From assembly GCA_018241505.1 (NCBI GenBank), contig JAFEDS010000009.1, positions 124,001 to 188,000 of the forward strand: DNA of 64,000 bases, read 5' to 3'. Shown here one piece after another: positions 28,004-37,640 of the stretch (position 1 is its first letter; the number at the start of each line of letters is the position of its first letter). This DNA is from Pseudomonadota bacterium. Its GTDB lineage: Bacteria > Pseudomonadota > Gammaproteobacteria > Steroidobacterales > Steroidobacteraceae. Below the pieces are notes generated by a model, which saw nothing but the letters and a program-made list of their open reading frames with translations, was not told the origin of the DNA and did no database searches. The position numbers were made by a program, and so were the translations under genes.

Positions 28004-28077
28004 CGGCGTCGATGTCGGCCCAGGGCGCGTTGGTGGCCGGTGGCGCGGTCGGCCTGGCGGCTCACGCAGCAACATGA
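28000..28077 (+). CDS. 25-codon bridging ORF between amgK and murU
   Basis: An uninterrupted 25-codon frame starts on ATG 28000, which overlaps the amgK stop (ATGA). It ends on TGA 28075-28077, which overlaps the murU start (ATGA). The peptide is small and Ala/Gly-rich. murU has no clear ribosome site of its own, so this ORF may carry terminating ribosomes to murU rather than encode a functional peptide. It might equally be chance. Confidence 0.35.
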   Translation: MTASMSAQGALVAGGAVGLAAHAAT

Positions 28078-28763
28078 AGGCCATTGTTCTGGCCGCGGGG
28101 CGCGGGGAGCGGCTCCGGCCTATCACTGACTCCATTCCCAAGCCGCTGGTGCCGGTGGCCGGCAAGCCGCTGATTGTCTATCACCTCGAAAAGCTGGCGC
28201 GCGCGGGTATCCGCGATGTTGTCGTCAACCTCTCGTGGCTGCCTGACAAGCTGCGCGCTGCCCTGCGCGATGGGAGCGACTACGGTGTACGCATTACCTA
28301 CTCGGATGAGGGTCCCGTAGCCCTCGAAACGGGTGGTGGCATATTCAATGCCATTCAACATCTTGGGCCCGGGCCCTTCCTGGTGGTGAATGGCGATACG
28401 TTCACGGACATCGACTTCGCGGCACTCGCGGCCGGCGCAGACGCTGACGCTCGTGCCGGTGCCCTTGCGCGCCTCGTGTTGGTCCCCAATCCAACACAAC
28501 ATCCGCGTGGGGATTTCGGTCTCGACGGGGACCGGGTCGTCGAGCGCGAGTCCGAGCGCTTCACTTATTCCGGTATCGGCCTGTACTGGCCGGAGCTTTT
28601 CGAGGGCTCGAAGCCGGGAAAATTCCCCCTTTTGCCGTTGTTCAAGCGAGCGATGGCGGCGGGTCGTTTGCGCGGTCAGCTCTTTACCGGCGAATGGAAC
28701 GATGTAGGTACGCCACAGCGTCTCGCCGAGCTGGACGAGCGGGTAGGGGCTTCGCGGCGCTAG
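28074..28763 (+). CDS. murU: N-acetylmuramate alpha-1-phosphate uridylyltransferase MurU
   Basis: A nucleotidyltransferase that forms UDP-MurNAc from MurNAc-1-phosphate, bypassing the fosfomycin-sensitive MurA step. The sugar-nucleotidyltransferase signature begins at residue 1: [18 protein letters not shown], then [26 protein letters not shown] carries the metal Asp. The 229-residue length matches MurU. Start ATG 28074 is set by this signature. It pairs with amgK, while the MurNAc-6-phosphate phosphatase MupP is not in the window. Confidence 0.93.
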   Translation: MKAIVLAAGRGERLRPITDSIPKPLVPVAGKPLIVYHLEKLARAGIRDVVVNLSWLPDKLRAALRDGSDYGVRITYSDEGPVALETGGGIFNAIQHLGPGPFLVVNGDTFTDIDFAALAAGADADARAGALARLVLVPNPTQHPRGDFGLDGDRVVERESERFTYSGIGLYWPELFEGSKPGKFPLLPLFKRAMAAGRLRGQLFTGEWNDVGTPQRLAELDERVGASRR

Positions 28764-28780
28764 ACGAGTACAATGTGCGG

Positions 28781-29818
28781 ATGTCGAACCTCAAGGACAT
28801 CCCCGTGGTAGCGGAGCCTTCCCGGCCCCGCAGTGGCGAAAAATACGTTACCCCTCAAGGCTTTACCGCTATTCGCGATGGCGTGAAGATGGGTGGCGGT
28901 AATGTGGTACAGGCCGCGGACGTGCTGCGAAAGCCCTCCTGGCTGCGGGCGAAGGCCCCCACAGGCGCGGGATTTCAAGGCGTAAAGGCCCTCGTCAAGG
29001 AACACCGTCTTTCTACGGTGTGTGAGGAAGCCAAGTGTCCCAATATTGGCGAGTGCTGGAACGCGGGCACTGCCACCATCATGCTGATGGGTGCCGTCTG
29101 CACCCGTGCGTGCCGATTCTGCTCAGTCGACACTGGGAATCCGCATGGCTGGTTGGACGCTGAAGAGCCGGAGAACGCAGCTCGAACCGTTGAGCTGATG
29201 AAGCTGAAGTACGTCGTGCTCACTTCAGTAAATCGCGATGACCTCTCCGACGGTGGCGCCGGCCACTACGCTGCCTGCATTCGCGCGATCAAAGCGCGCA
29301 ATCCGTCTACCGCTGTCGAGGCGTTAACCCCTGACTTCGAGGGCGTGCTCGCCGATGTCGAGACGGTGGTTGACTCGGGCTTGGAAGTGTTTGCTCAGAA
29401 CATTGAGACCGTGCGGCGACTGACGCACCCGGTGCGCGATCCTCGTGCGGGCTATGACCAAACGATGCGTGTGCTGGAGCATGCCAAGCGGCACAACCCG
29501 AAGGTTTTGACCAAGAGCAGCTTGATGCTGGGCCTGGGGGAAACGGACGAAGAGGTTGTGCAGACGCTGGATGATTTGCGTGCAGTGGGTGTTGATATTG
29601 TTACGCTCGGCCAGTATCTGCGCCCGACGACGAATCACCTACCCATTCAGCGGTTTGTGACGCCTGCCGAGTTTGATCAGTACCGTGAGTGGGCGCTGGC
29701 GCGCGGGTTCTTGGAGTGCGTGTCGGGGCCGTTGGTGCGGTCGAGCTATCGGGCCGAGCAGGCGCTCAATCGGAATAATGCGGGGTTGGATAATCGCGCA
29801 TTGGGCGTTGGTAAGTGA
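28781..29818 (+). CDS. lipA: Lipoyl synthase LipA
   Basis: A radical SAM enzyme inserting two sulfurs into protein-bound octanoyl groups. It has the auxiliary cluster motif [12 protein letters not shown] and the radical SAM motif CTRACRFC, and ends with the RSSYRAE motif whose Ser binds the auxiliary cluster. 345 residues from ATG 28781. An N-terminal extension of ~50 residues precedes the catalytic part. The stop overlaps lipB (GTGA). The order lipA-lipB is the reverse of the usual enterobacterial lipB...lipA. Confidence 0.96.
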   Translation: MSNLKDIPVVAEPSRPRSGEKYVTPQGFTAIRDGVKMGGGNVVQAADVLRKPSWLRAKAPTGAGFQGVKALVKEHRLSTVCEEAKCPNIGECWNAGTATIMLMGAVCTRACRFCSVDTGNPHGWLDAEEPENAARTVELMKLKYVVLTSVNRDDLSDGGAGHYAACIRAIKARNPSTAVEALTPDFEGVLADVETVVDSGLEVFAQNIETVRRLTHPVRDPRAGYDQTMRVLEHAKRHNPKVLTKSSLMLGLGETDEEVVQTLDDLRAVGVDIVTLGQYLRPTTNHLPIQRFVTPAEFDQYREWALARGFLECVSGPLVRSSYRAEQALNRNNAGLDNRALGVGK

Positions 29819-30501
29819 ACGCGAGCGTGGCGGAGGCAGTGGCAGCGCGTGTGGAGTCGGTGACAGCGGGCGCCGTTGGCACTGCCGAACCGCGTCCGAT
29901 TATTCGGCGCCTCGGCTGCGTTGAGTACGAACCCACATGGCGCGCCATGCAGCAGTTCACCGCTGAGCGCGACGCCTCCACCCCTGACGAAATTTGGTTT
30001 CTCGAACACCCGCCTGTGTTCACACTTGGCATGAACGCCAGTGCCGATCACGTCCTGGCTCCAGGCGATATTCCGGTGGTACAGATCGACCGCGGTGGCC
30101 AGGTAACCTTCCACGGTCCAGGGCAATTGGTCGTGTATCCGCTCATTGACCTTCGCCGTGCGAAGTTAGGTGTCCGAGATATGGTGACTGCACTGGAAAA
30201 GTGCGTAATTGAATTCGTAGCCGAATTCGGCGTCAGCGCCGAAGCCCGCAAGGAAGCGCCGGGTATCTACGTGGCGGGCAAGAAGCTGGGCAGCGTCGGT
30301 CTGCGTATTCGGCGGCACTCCAGCTATCACGGTTTGGCCGTCAACGTGAATCTCGACCTCGAGCCCTTCCGCCGGATCAATCCCTGCGGTTACCAGAACC
30401 TCGAGATGACGCAGCTCGCCGAGCTCGGCGGCCCCAGCACCGTGGACAGCGCTGCGGATGCCCTCGAGCCGCATTTGCTGCGTTCGCTCGGCTTTTTATA
30501 A
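29815..30501 (+). CDS. lipB: Octanoyltransferase LipB
   Basis: Transfers octanoate from ACP to lipoyl domains. The family motifs are [39 protein letters not shown], the catalytic Lys in [13 protein letters not shown] and the catalytic Cys in [13 protein letters not shown]. Start GTG overlaps the lipA stop. The first ~25 residues are Ala-rich and not conserved, so an internal start is possible. Its product is the substrate for the LipA encoded directly upstream. Confidence 0.95.
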   Translation: MNASVAEAVAARVESVTAGAVGTAEPRPIIRRLGCVEYEPTWRAMQQFTAERDASTPDEIWFLEHPPVFTLGMNASADHVLAPGDIPVVQIDRGGQVTFHGPGQLVVYPLIDLRRAKLGVRDMVTALEKCVIEFVAEFGVSAEARKEAPGIYVAGKKLGSVGLRIRRHSSYHGLAVNVNLDLEPFRRINPCGYQNLEMTQLAELGGPSTVDSAADALEPHLLRSLGFL

Positions 30502-30523
30502 CCGTCCTGTAACCGCGCCCCGA

Positions 30524-30553
30524 CTGACAAACTCACCAGCCTGGCTTTAGGAT
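30524..30553 (+). promoter_or_regulatory. Candidate sigma-70 promoter for the sulfate-binding protein gene
   Basis: CTGACA (30524-30529) and TAGGAT (30548-30553) are separated by 18 bases, in the 82-bp gap after lipB. The predicted start point lies ~25 bases before the sbp ATG. Confidence 0.4.
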
Positions 30554-30583
30554 TTGGTCGCAAGAACCATCCGGAGAAGGCTG

Positions 30584-31609
30584 ATGAAGTCCAAGCATTG
30601 GCTGCCGCGTCTGGCAGTCATATCCGCGTTCGCTCTCATGACGGCGGTAATCTTCGGCGCGCCTCGCGCCCACGCCGCGGAAGTGACGCTGTTGAACGTT
30701 TCCTACGATCCGACGCGCGAGCTCTACGTCGATTACAACGCGGCCTTCGCGAAATATTGGAAAGGCAAGACCGGACAGGACGTCAAGATCAATCAATCGC
30801 ACGGCGGCTCGGGCAAGCAGGCACGCTCGGTCATCGACGGCCTTCAGGCGGATGTGGTGACGCTGGCTCTTGCGGCTGACATCGATGCGGTTGCCACGCA
30901 GGGCAGGCTGCTGCCAATCAATTGGGCGAGCCGGCTGTCTGACAACAGCTCGCCCTACACATCGACGATTGTCTTTCTGGTGCGCAAGGGCAACCCGAAG
31001 GGCATCAAGGACTGGAGCGATCTCATCAAGCCCGGGATCCAGGTGATTACCCCCAATCCCAAGACTTCGGGTGGGGCGCGCTGGAACTATCTCGCGGCCT
31101 GGGGGTGGGCGCTGAAACAGCCCGGTGGCAACGATGCCACGGCCAAGGAGTTTGTGCGCAAGCTGTACAAGAATGTGCCGGTGTTGGATACGGGCGCGCG
31201 GGGTGCGACCACTACGTTTGTGCAGCGTGGCCTCGGCGACGTGTTGATTGCGTGGGAGAACGAGGCGCTGCTGGCGATCAAGGAGTTGGGATCAGACAAA
31301 TTGCAGTTAGTCGTCCCAACCGTCAGTGTGCTCGCCGAGCCGCCTGTGGCGGTTGTCGATAGAGTGGTGCTACGTCGCGGCACTCGCGAGGTCGCGCAGG
31401 CCTATCTGCAGTATTTGTACAGTAAGGAAGGGCAGGAAATTGTGGCGAAAAACTACTATCGCCCACGCGATCAGGACGTTGCAGCGAAATACGCTGCGCA
31501 ATATCCGAAGTTGAATCTGGTATCCATTGCCGATTTCGGGGGGTGGCCGAAGGTGCAGTCCACTCATTTTGCGGAGGGCGGGGTGTTCGACCAGATCTAC
31601 TCACCTTGA
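30584..31609 (+). CDS. sbp: Periplasmic sulfate-binding protein Sbp/CysP
   Basis: The solute-binding component of the sulfate/thiosulfate ABC transporter. Signal peptide ([20 protein letters not shown]...AHA) then the typical [19 protein letters not shown], the sulfate-loop [21 protein letters not shown] and [18 protein letters not shown]. 341 residues from ATG 30584, which has GGAGAAG just upstream; an earlier ATG (30554) precedes the Arg-rich stretch and overlaps the promoter. It is on the opposite strand from the cysTWA genes 4 kb away. Confidence 0.96.
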   Translation: MKSKHWLPRLAVISAFALMTAVIFGAPRAHAAEVTLLNVSYDPTRELYVDYNAAFAKYWKGKTGQDVKINQSHGGSGKQARSVIDGLQADVVTLALAADIDAVATQGRLLPINWASRLSDNSSPYTSTIVFLVRKGNPKGIKDWSDLIKPGIQVITPNPKTSGGARWNYLAAWGWALKQPGGNDATAKEFVRKLYKNVPVLDTGARGATTTFVQRGLGDVLIAWENEALLAIKELGSDKLQLVVPTVSVLAEPPVAVVDRVVLRRGTREVAQAYLQYLYSKEGQEIVAKNYYRPRDQDVAAKYAAQYPKLNLVSIADFGGWPKVQSTHFAEGGVFDQIYSP

Positions 31610-31629
31610 GCCCTTGATGTCCCCGGCGT

Positions 31630-33051
31630 TTACGCGCTGGCCACCGCGCGCATTCTTCCTATAGGCGCGGACAAGTAACCAGCCAGTCGTTCCGCGTAGC
31701 CGCGCAGTTCTTGCGCGGCTGTTGTTTCCCAGTGATCCGCACGCAGCATCGGACCAACGTAGAAAAGGTTGGATGCTTCATGACCTTGGGCGTTAATCAG
31801 GGCGCCATAGGGCCCTGTTCTCATGCCAAGGCTGAGTGCATCGGGGGAGGCGAGTCCTTGCTCCACCAGCGAGCGGATCAAGGGATCACGCGAGCGGCGG
31901 ATGCTGTAGTCGGGACCGGTGCAGTTGATCACGCGGTCGACCAACAGGGTCCGCAGCGCGTCGCCGCCGCGGGGGCGCCAAGTGACGCGGACCTTAGTGC
32001 GCGTAGCCTCTGCTGCAGGCACTACTTCGAACTTCAGCAGGCGCCCCGCATGCACATTCAACTTCTGATGCCGACGCAGGTGGTTCATCCGTGCCAGTGT
32101 CTGGCTGGGCAGGCGGTGACGGTGTACGTCCCAGTAGGGTCGTACGTGTCGCAGGAAACGGCGCTTTTCGCGTGCGGGCAGGCGCTGCCATAGTTGCGGG
32201 GCGACGTTTCGGATGAAGGTGATCGTCTCGCGCCAATCGCCGCCGCGACGTTCGGTTTCATCGGCCAGTTCACGAACACTGCGGAGCAACGTCAGGGCGG
32301 AGAACGAAGCTGCACGGAACATCGACGCCGTGTCGGCTTTGCAGGTGTTTTGTGAAAACTGCGTCTGCGAGGGTGGTATCAATCCGTGACGCGACAGTGC
32401 GTGGATGACGACCTCATCGTTCGTTTCAGCCGCCGCGGCCATTGTCGCATCGGCCATCGTCAGGCCAGTGCCGACGAGCAGTACGGTTTCGCCGGGAGTG
32501 AAAGTCAATGAGCCGGACCATGGGTCGGATATGTACTGATCCCCCAGGTCTTCGGTGCCGGGGAGGCCGGTGGGGCCTGGGTTTCCCAGAGCCAACACTA
32601 CATCGTCGGCATCAATCTGACTTCCGTCGGAGAGCTGACATCGGTAGCCGGCGTCTTTCCTTGGCTCGATCCTGCATATGTCACCTTTCACGCGTTGAAA
32701 TCCCACGTGCGGCGCCGCGGCTACTTCGGCGTCTAACAGTGCGGCCTCCAGATACTCGCCGTATAACTCGCGCGGGAGGAAGTCTTCCGCGGTAGCATCC
32801 GGAATCCGGTGTTGGGCGAAGTTGAGGAAATCGAGCGGCGAATTGGAGTCGGCTGACATACGCCCGGCAGGCACGTTGAGCAGGTAGGGATGATTGCACT
32901 CTGCGTAAGCCTTACCGCGCGCAATTTTTGCGGCGCGCTCCACCAGGATGATGTGGGTCGCGGCCCAGTGTTGCGATTTCAAGAGGTTGGCCGCCACAAG
33001 CGTGCCACTGAAGCCGGCACCGACGATAACGATGGTCCGTGGGGATGACAT
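31630..33051 (-). CDS. FAD/NAD(P)-binding oxidoreductase, YdhS-like
   Basis: A 473-residue flavoprotein with an N-terminal dinucleotide motif IVIVGAGFSGTLVAANLL (~7-24) and the NAD_binding_9 family sequence NVPAGRMSADSNSPLDFLNF. A second binding motif, VLLVGTGLTMADATMAAA, lies near residue 170. It resembles E. coli YdhS, whose reaction is not established. I chose ATG 33051 because the Rossmann motif begins right after it. It lies 98 bp downstream of the sulfate-operon response regulator on the same strand. A regulatory or metabolic link with sulfate is only inferred. Confidence 0.85.
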   Translation of the reverse strand: MSSPRTIVIVGAGFSGTLVAANLLKSQHWAATHIILVERAAKIARGKAYAECNHPYLLNVPAGRMSADSNSPLDFLNFAQHRIPDATAEDFLPRELYGEYLEAALLDAEVAAAPHVGFQRVKGDICRIEPRKDAGYRCQLSDGSQIDADDVVLALGNPGPTGLPGTEDLGDQYISDPWSGSLTFTPGETVLLVGTGLTMADATMAAAAETNDEVVIHALSRHGLIPPSQTQFSQNTCKADTASMFRAASFSALTLLRSVRELADETERRGGDWRETITFIRNVAPQLWQRLPAREKRRFLRHVRPYWDVHRHRLPSQTLARMNHLRRHQKLNVHAGRLLKFEVVPAAEATRTKVRVTWRPRGGDALRTLLVDRVINCTGPDYSIRRSRDPLIRSLVEQGLASPDALSLGMRTGPYGALINAQGHEASNLFYVGPMLRADHWETTAAQELRGYAERLAGYLSAPIGRMRAVASA

Positions 33052-33085
33052 AGGGCGGGGCCCTCGTAATAACCGGCCATCAGAG

Positions 33086-33101
33086 TATCCGAGTCCGGAT
33101 A
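33086..33101. other. Small hairpin between the response regulator and the YdhS-like gene
   Basis: TATCCG-AGTC-CGGATA is a perfect 6-bp stem with a 4-nt loop in the 98-bp gap. There is no T-run, so it is not a convincing terminator; it could be an operator half-site pair or chance. Confidence 0.25.
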
Positions 33102-33149
33102 TCAAGCCAGTAGCCCCGCGGTAACAAATGGGGGTTAAAAAGTTACCCC

Positions 33150-33824
33150 TCAATCCACGACCAACTTGTACCCCGCGCCCGAAGCGGTTTGGAGAAGCTG
33201 GGGCGTGGCGGGATCGACCTCGATTTTCTGCCGCAGCCTGTGCACCAACTGCTTCAGAAGCTGACGGTCGGCCGAGTTGCGGTGCCCCCAAACCTGGACC
33301 AGAAGCCTGTCGGTGCTGACGGTATGGCCTGCGTTGGCGAGGAGCATCTGGAGCAATCTCAGCTCGAGCTTCGTCAGGCGAATGGGCTGCGCAGACCCGA
33401 TTTGCACGGTGTGTTCGTCGATGTCCAGCGCGACCCGGCCGGCCGCCAACGGAGCGGAATTCTCCATGCCGGCGCGACGCAGCAGGGCCTTGATACGGGC
33501 CAGCAAAGTACGCGGGCTGAAGGGTTTGGTGAGGTAGTCATCCGCGCCCAGCTCGAGCGCCCGCACCAGGTCCTCTTCCTCACCGCGTACAGTCAACATG
33601 ATTACCGGCACGCGGGAGCGCTTGCGAATGGCCTCGCAGACCTGGAAGCCGCTGGCGCCCGGCATGTTGATATCGAGCACGACGAGGTCCGGTGTTTCCG
33701 CCTCAAACATGCGCATTGCGGCAGGGCCATCGGCCGCCTTCACCACCAGATAGCCGGCCTGCGTCAGCGTGAAGCCGATCAGCTCGCGCAGGTCGCGATC
33801 ATCGTCCGCGACGAGCATTTTCAT
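33150..33824 (-). CDS. OmpR-family response regulator of the sulfate-transport operon
   Basis: A 224-residue two-domain regulator. The receiver domain (1-120) has the acidic pair ADDDRD, phosphoacceptor Asp in VVLDINMPG (~51), MLT and the conserved Lys in LTKPFSP. The winged-helix DNA-binding domain (~128-224) has LTKLELRLLQMLLANAGHTV and ASGAGYKL at the end. It overlaps the sensor kinase gene by 4 nt (ATGA) and closes the cysA-cysT-cysW-kinase-regulator operon, so sulfur availability is its probable signal. Confidence 0.93.
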   Translation of the reverse strand: MKMLVADDDRDLRELIGFTLTQAGYLVVKAADGPAAMRMFEAETPDLVVLDINMPGASGFQVCEAIRKRSRVPVIMLTVRGEEEDLVRALELGADDYLTKPFSPRTLLARIKALLRRAGMENSAPLAAGRVALDIDEHTVQIGSAQPIRLTKLELRLLQMLLANAGHTVSTDRLLVQVWGHRNSADRQLLKQLVHRLRQKIEVDPATPQLLQTASGAGYKLVVD

Positions 33825-35938
33825 TCAGACAACTCCCGTGGCAAGGAAAGTGTAAACCGGGTCCGGCCTGCCGCGGTCCGCACCAGGGCAATGGTACCGG
33901 TATGGCGGTCGATGATGGATTTTACAATCCACAAGCCGAGCCCCAATCCGCCCGGCTCGGGTTCTTCCTCGGACCCGCGCTGGAAGCGGGCGAAAATGGT
34001 GTCGGTCTCGGATTCAGCGGGCCCGGGGCCTTCGTCCTCGACCCAACATTGCACTTGGGTATCCGTGGATTCGGCCCCGATGCGAACCACGCTGTCCTCG
34101 GGCGCAAACTTGTTCGCGTTGGCCAACAGATTGACGAACACCTGGGTGAGCCGTGGTTTGTCGCCCGAGATGAGCGGCAGGTCTTCGGGCAGTGTCACTT
34201 CCAGCGTCTGTCGGCGCGTCGTCAGAAGTGAGCTGACCAGCGCCTGCGCATCTTCCACGATCTCGCGAAGCTCCACGCTCTGGTTGCGGATACTGAGCTG
34301 ACCGGACTCGATTCGAACACTCTCCAGCAGGTTGTCAATCAACCGGGTCAGCCGCAGAGTCCCGCGCTCCAGCGATCTGACCAACTCTTGCTGCTGCTCG
34401 GGCTGAAGGGTCGTCAGTCCCTCCATCAACAATTCAATCGAGGCCAACTGCGCGGCCAACGGCGTGCGGAATTCGTGGGAGATGTTGGCGAGCACAGAAT
34501 CCCGGGCGCGACGCACAGCTTCCAGCTCCGTCTCGTCGCGAATCACCTGCACCTGCAGGCCATCGACCATGCCGGCGCTCGTGATCACGGTAGTGCGCGC
34601 TTCCGTGTCGGTCACTTGCAGATGCTCAACGGCTTTGGCGCTGCGGTCGACACGCGCCTGCAGGATAGGACAGCGGAAGTCGCAAGGGCGCCGGCCGTCT
34701 TCGAGGCGCGGCTTCAAAACGTCGCCGCAGAACTGGCCCACGACCTGATCGGCTGTGACGTTCAACAGCCGGGCTGCCTGTGGGTTGAGATAGCGGATGA
34801 TGCGGTTTTTGTCGACGGCGTAGACGCCTTCCACCACACCGCCCAGTACTGCCTGGGCCTCTGCCTCACGGCGGCGAAGAGCGCCTGTCAGATCAACGAG
34901 GTTACGCCGCATATCCTCCATGGTTCGCGCCAACACCCCGACTTCGGCCGCTCCGCCCGGCGGAATCGACGTCGAGAAATCGCCCTGTCCCAGGCGCACA
35001 GCAGCTTCGGTCAGGGCTTTTACCGGCCCTGCGACGATCTCTGTCAGGAGCAGTCCACCGAACACGGCCAGCGCGGCAAGAATCAAGGCCGTCAGGAGCA
35101 ACTTATGTGTCAGCCGGCCGGCGTTACTGTCAATTGCCTTCGTGGGCAGATGTGCCTCTATCAGGGCGATGGCTTCGCCCGTAGAGGCAAACACGGGGAC
35201 ACTGGACGCGTAGAGCTCCTTGGAGTTGATTCGCTGTACAGCGGAGCGTCCGTCGGCCAGACTGGCAGAGTACAAGGGGGTAAAGGCGTTGACTGGATCG
35301 TTTGTAAACGCACGGTAGTCGATGATCTTGATTTCGAGACCGACGTGTTGGCTCAACGTGCGCTCGAGCTTTTCGTTGAGCAGGCGTACGCCGAAGACCC
35401 GCGTGCCTTCGGCATCTCCGAGGTTGGCGTAAGCGCCCATCACGGGCGTCCGCACGTTCGCGGGCAACGCGAGGAATGTTGCGCCTTGTTCCGTGCTTGA
35501 CGTGACGATACTGTTCCAATCGATTGTGGGGCCGGTTTGTGCGATTAGTTGCGTGCCGGTGTACAGGGCGCACGCGTCGATGTCCGAGGCCTCACATGAG
35601 CGGCGCAGAAGCGGGGCGATGGCGTCGGTTCGCCCTTCAGTCAGGAGCCGTTGGAGTGTGGGCCGTTCGGCTAACGCACGAGTGGCAGTAAGCGTGTCTT
35701 CGGCGTTTTTCCGGAGATCCTCGCGCGCCATTGCTCCGGCAAGTTGAACTCGAGATTTGCCCTGCTCGTCGGCAAGGTCATGCAACATGTGAATGGCAGA
35801 GTAAGAAATTCCGCCGCCAACCAGCAGGACGATTGCTACGTGTATGGCGACCATCCACCAACCGAGGCTCGTCTTCGCTGGGTCCGGCCGAAGCTTTGCC
35901 CATAGTTCTCGGATGCGTTCAAGCATCGAGTCGATCAT
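33821..35938 (-). CDS. Membrane sensor histidine kinase (HAMP-PAS) in the sulfate-transport operon
   Basis: 705 residues. TM1 (~28-50) and TM2 (~275-300) flank a ~225-residue periplasmic sensor domain. Then come a HAMP domain (GPVKALTEAAVRLGQGDF, ~310-360) and a PAS domain (~370-480) containing FCGDVL and RPCDFRCPIL, a cysteine cluster. The kinase core follows: H-box ANISHEFRTPLAAQ, N-box NLLANANKFAP and G2-box GGLGLGLWIV. The PAS cysteines could bind a metal, Fe-S or redox signal; this is inferred. It overlaps cysW and the regulator gene by 4 nt each. The physical coupling to a sulfate transporter suggests sensing of sulfate or sulfur status. Confidence 0.92.
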   Translation of the reverse strand: MIDSMLERIRELWAKLRPDPAKTSLGWWMVAIHVAIVLLVGGGISYSAIHMLHDLADEQGKSRVQLAGAMAREDLRKNAEDTLTATRALAERPTLQRLLTEGRTDAIAPLLRRSCEASDIDACALYTGTQLIAQTGPTIDWNSIVTSSTEQGATFLALPANVRTPVMGAYANLGDAEGTRVFGVRLLNEKLERTLSQHVGLEIKIIDYRAFTNDPVNAFTPLYSASLADGRSAVQRINSKELYASSVPVFASTGEAIALIEAHLPTKAIDSNAGRLTHKLLLTALILAALAVFGGLLLTEIVAGPVKALTEAAVRLGQGDFSTSIPPGGAAEVGVLARTMEDMRRNLVDLTGALRRREAEAQAVLGGVVEGVYAVDKNRIIRYLNPQAARLLNVTADQVVGQFCGDVLKPRLEDGRRPCDFRCPILQARVDRSAKAVEHLQVTDTEARTTVITSAGMVDGLQVQVIRDETELEAVRRARDSVLANISHEFRTPLAAQLASIELLMEGLTTLQPEQQQELVRSLERGTLRLTRLIDNLLESVRIESGQLSIRNQSVELREIVEDAQALVSSLLTTRRQTLEVTLPEDLPLISGDKPRLTQVFVNLLANANKFAPEDSVVRIGAESTDTQVQCWVEDEGPGPAESETDTIFARFQRGSEEEPEPGGLGLGLWIVKSIIDRHTGTIALVRTAAGRTRFTLSLPRELSE

Positions 35939-36801
35939 CGCCGTCGGTAGCCCGTGCGTTCCACCAGCGATTTCACCACAAGCGTCACAACCGCCAGCAA
36001 AGTAAGTAGTGACGCCACGGCAAATGCGCCGATGAAGTTGTACTCGTTATAGAGAATTTCAATGTGCAGCGGCATGGTATTCGTGAGTCCCCGAATGTGG
36101 CCTGAGACCACCGAAACGGCACCGAATTCGCCCATCGCACGAGCGTTGCAGAGAATGACACCGTACACGAGTCCCCAGCGCACTTTGGGTAACGTGACGC
36201 GAAAGAACGTAATCCAGCCTCCGGCACCGAGAGTCAGTGCCGCTTCTTCCTCGTCATTGCCGAGCTGTTGCATGAGAGGAATCAGCTCACGGGCAACATA
36301 GGGAAACGTCACGAACATTGTGGCCAGGATGATTCCAGGCAGCGCGAAGATGATGCTGATGTCGTGCTCTTGCAGCCAGACGCCGAACCAGCCGTGCAGC
36401 CCGAAGAGCAATACGTACATCATGCCCGAAATGACCGGTGACACGGCCAATGGCATGTCAATCAGCGTAATCAGGAAGCTCTTGCCGCGAAACTCGAATT
36501 TGGCCATCGCCCAGGAGGCGGATAGTCCGAACAATGTGTTGATGGGGACGACGATGAGTGCCGTCGTGAGCGTGAGCCTGATGGCCGCGGCGGTGTCGGG
36601 GTCCGCGAAGCTCGCTATGTACGCGTGGATGCCTTTGTCGAGGGCCGTGACGAAAACGGTTGCGAGCGGTGCGAACAACAAAGCGGCGAGGAACAGGAGA
36701 GACACGCTGATGAACGTCCAGCGCACGATATGGCTGAGGATCGTGTCCCGACCTGGACGCGTTGCAATGTCATCGTGCGACGTGCCTGGAATGCCGGCCA
36801 T
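35935..36801 (-). CDS. cysW: Sulfate ABC transporter permease CysW
   Basis: One of two inner-membrane subunits forming the sulfate channel. 288 residues from ATG 36801, with six membrane segments and the EAA loop EEEAALTLGAGGWITFFRV that contacts CysA. I placed the start at 36801 because its ATG overlaps the cysT stop (TGATG); an upstream in-frame ATG at 36837 would lie within cysT. Its stop overlaps the kinase start (ATGA). Confidence 0.95.
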   Translation of the reverse strand: MAGIPGTSHDDIATRPGRDTILSHIVRWTFISVSLLFLAALLFAPLATVFVTALDKGIHAYIASFADPDTAAAIRLTLTTALIVVPINTLFGLSASWAMAKFEFRGKSFLITLIDMPLAVSPVISGMMYVLLFGLHGWFGVWLQEHDISIIFALPGIILATMFVTFPYVARELIPLMQQLGNDEEEAALTLGAGGWITFFRVTLPKVRWGLVYGVILCNARAMGEFGAVSVVSGHIRGLTNTMPLHIEILYNEYNFIGAFAVASLLTLLAVVTLVVKSLVERTGYRRR

Positions 36802-37640
36802 CAGCGGGCCCCCGCGGTAATGCGGCGCCGCCCCCACGCCTGCAGCAGGTTGATCATCAGCAGGAATGCGAATGAGATGACGAGCATCACGAAACCGAGC
36901 GCGGCGGCCCCTTTGTAGTCGAACTCTTCGAGTCGGATGACAATCAGCAGCGGGGTGATTTCGGTCTTGAGTGGCAGATTTCCGGCAATGAAGATGACGG
37001 AGCCATACTCACCCACCGCGCGAGCGAACGCGAGCGTGAAGCCGGTAAGCAATGCCGGCAGGACCGTAGGCAATATGATGCGTCTGAAAATGTAGAAGCG
37101 ACTGGCGCCCAGCGTTTCCGCGGCGTCTTCAAGGTCGCGTTGCACTTCCAACAGTGCTGGCTGCACCGAGCGTACGGCAAATGGAAGCCCAATGAGGGTG
37201 AGTGCAACGGTGACGCCCACCCAGGTGTAGGCCACCTTGATCCCAAATTGTTGCAGGTATTGGCCGATCCAACCGTTTTCGGCAAACACGGTGGTGAGGG
37301 CTATACCCGACACCGCAGTGGGTAGAGCGAATGGCATGTCTATGAGGGCATCGATGGCCTTGCGCCCTGGGAACTCGTACCGCGTCAGCGTCCAGGCGAT
37401 GACGAATCCAAAGACGAGATTGATTGTGGCAGCCAGAAAGGACGCACCAAACGACAGTTTGTAAGAGCCGATAGCGCGTGCACTGAAGACGACTTTTACA
37501 AAGTCGTGCCAAGTCATCGAAGTCGCCATCAGCACCAGCGCCGCGAGCGGGATGAGCACGATGGCGCTGAGGAAGAAGGTAGTAAACCCGAAAGTGAGGC
37601 CGAAGCCGGGAAGGACGCTGGGTTGTTTGAGGCTAGCCAT
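36801..37640 (-). CDS. cysT: Sulfate ABC transporter permease CysT
   Basis: The partner permease of CysW (also called CysU). 279 residues from ATG 37640 with six membrane segments; EAA loop LEDAAETLGASRFYIFRRI (~170-190) and the conserved PFALPTAVSGIALT. The chosen ATG overlaps the last base of the cysA stop region, consistent with coupling; a further-upstream ATG (37688) would lie inside cysA and encodes a non-family extension. Confidence 0.95.
   Translation of the reverse strand: MASLKQPSVLPGFGLTFGFTTFFLSAIVLIPLAALVLMATSMTWHDFVKVVFSARAIGSYKLSFGASFLAATINLVFGFVIAWTLTRYEFPGRKAIDALIDMPFALPTAVSGIALTTVFAENGWIGQYLQQFGIKVAYTWVGVTVALTLIGLPFAVRSVQPALLEVQRDLEDAAETLGASRFYIFRRIILPTVLPALLTGFTLAFARAVGEYGSVIFIAGNLPLKTEITPLLIVIRLEEFDYKGAAALGFVMLVISFAFLLMINLLQAWGRRRITAGAR

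Noticed and set aside
33119-33150. GGGG...TTA/CCCC stem next to the response regulator stop
   Set aside because: Short stem with a bulge and no clear T-run on the coding strand; too weak to call a terminator.
33189-35500. Two long plus-strand open frames antisense to the regulator and kinase genes
   Set aside because: Both are mirror frames of well-supported genes with no motif of their own.
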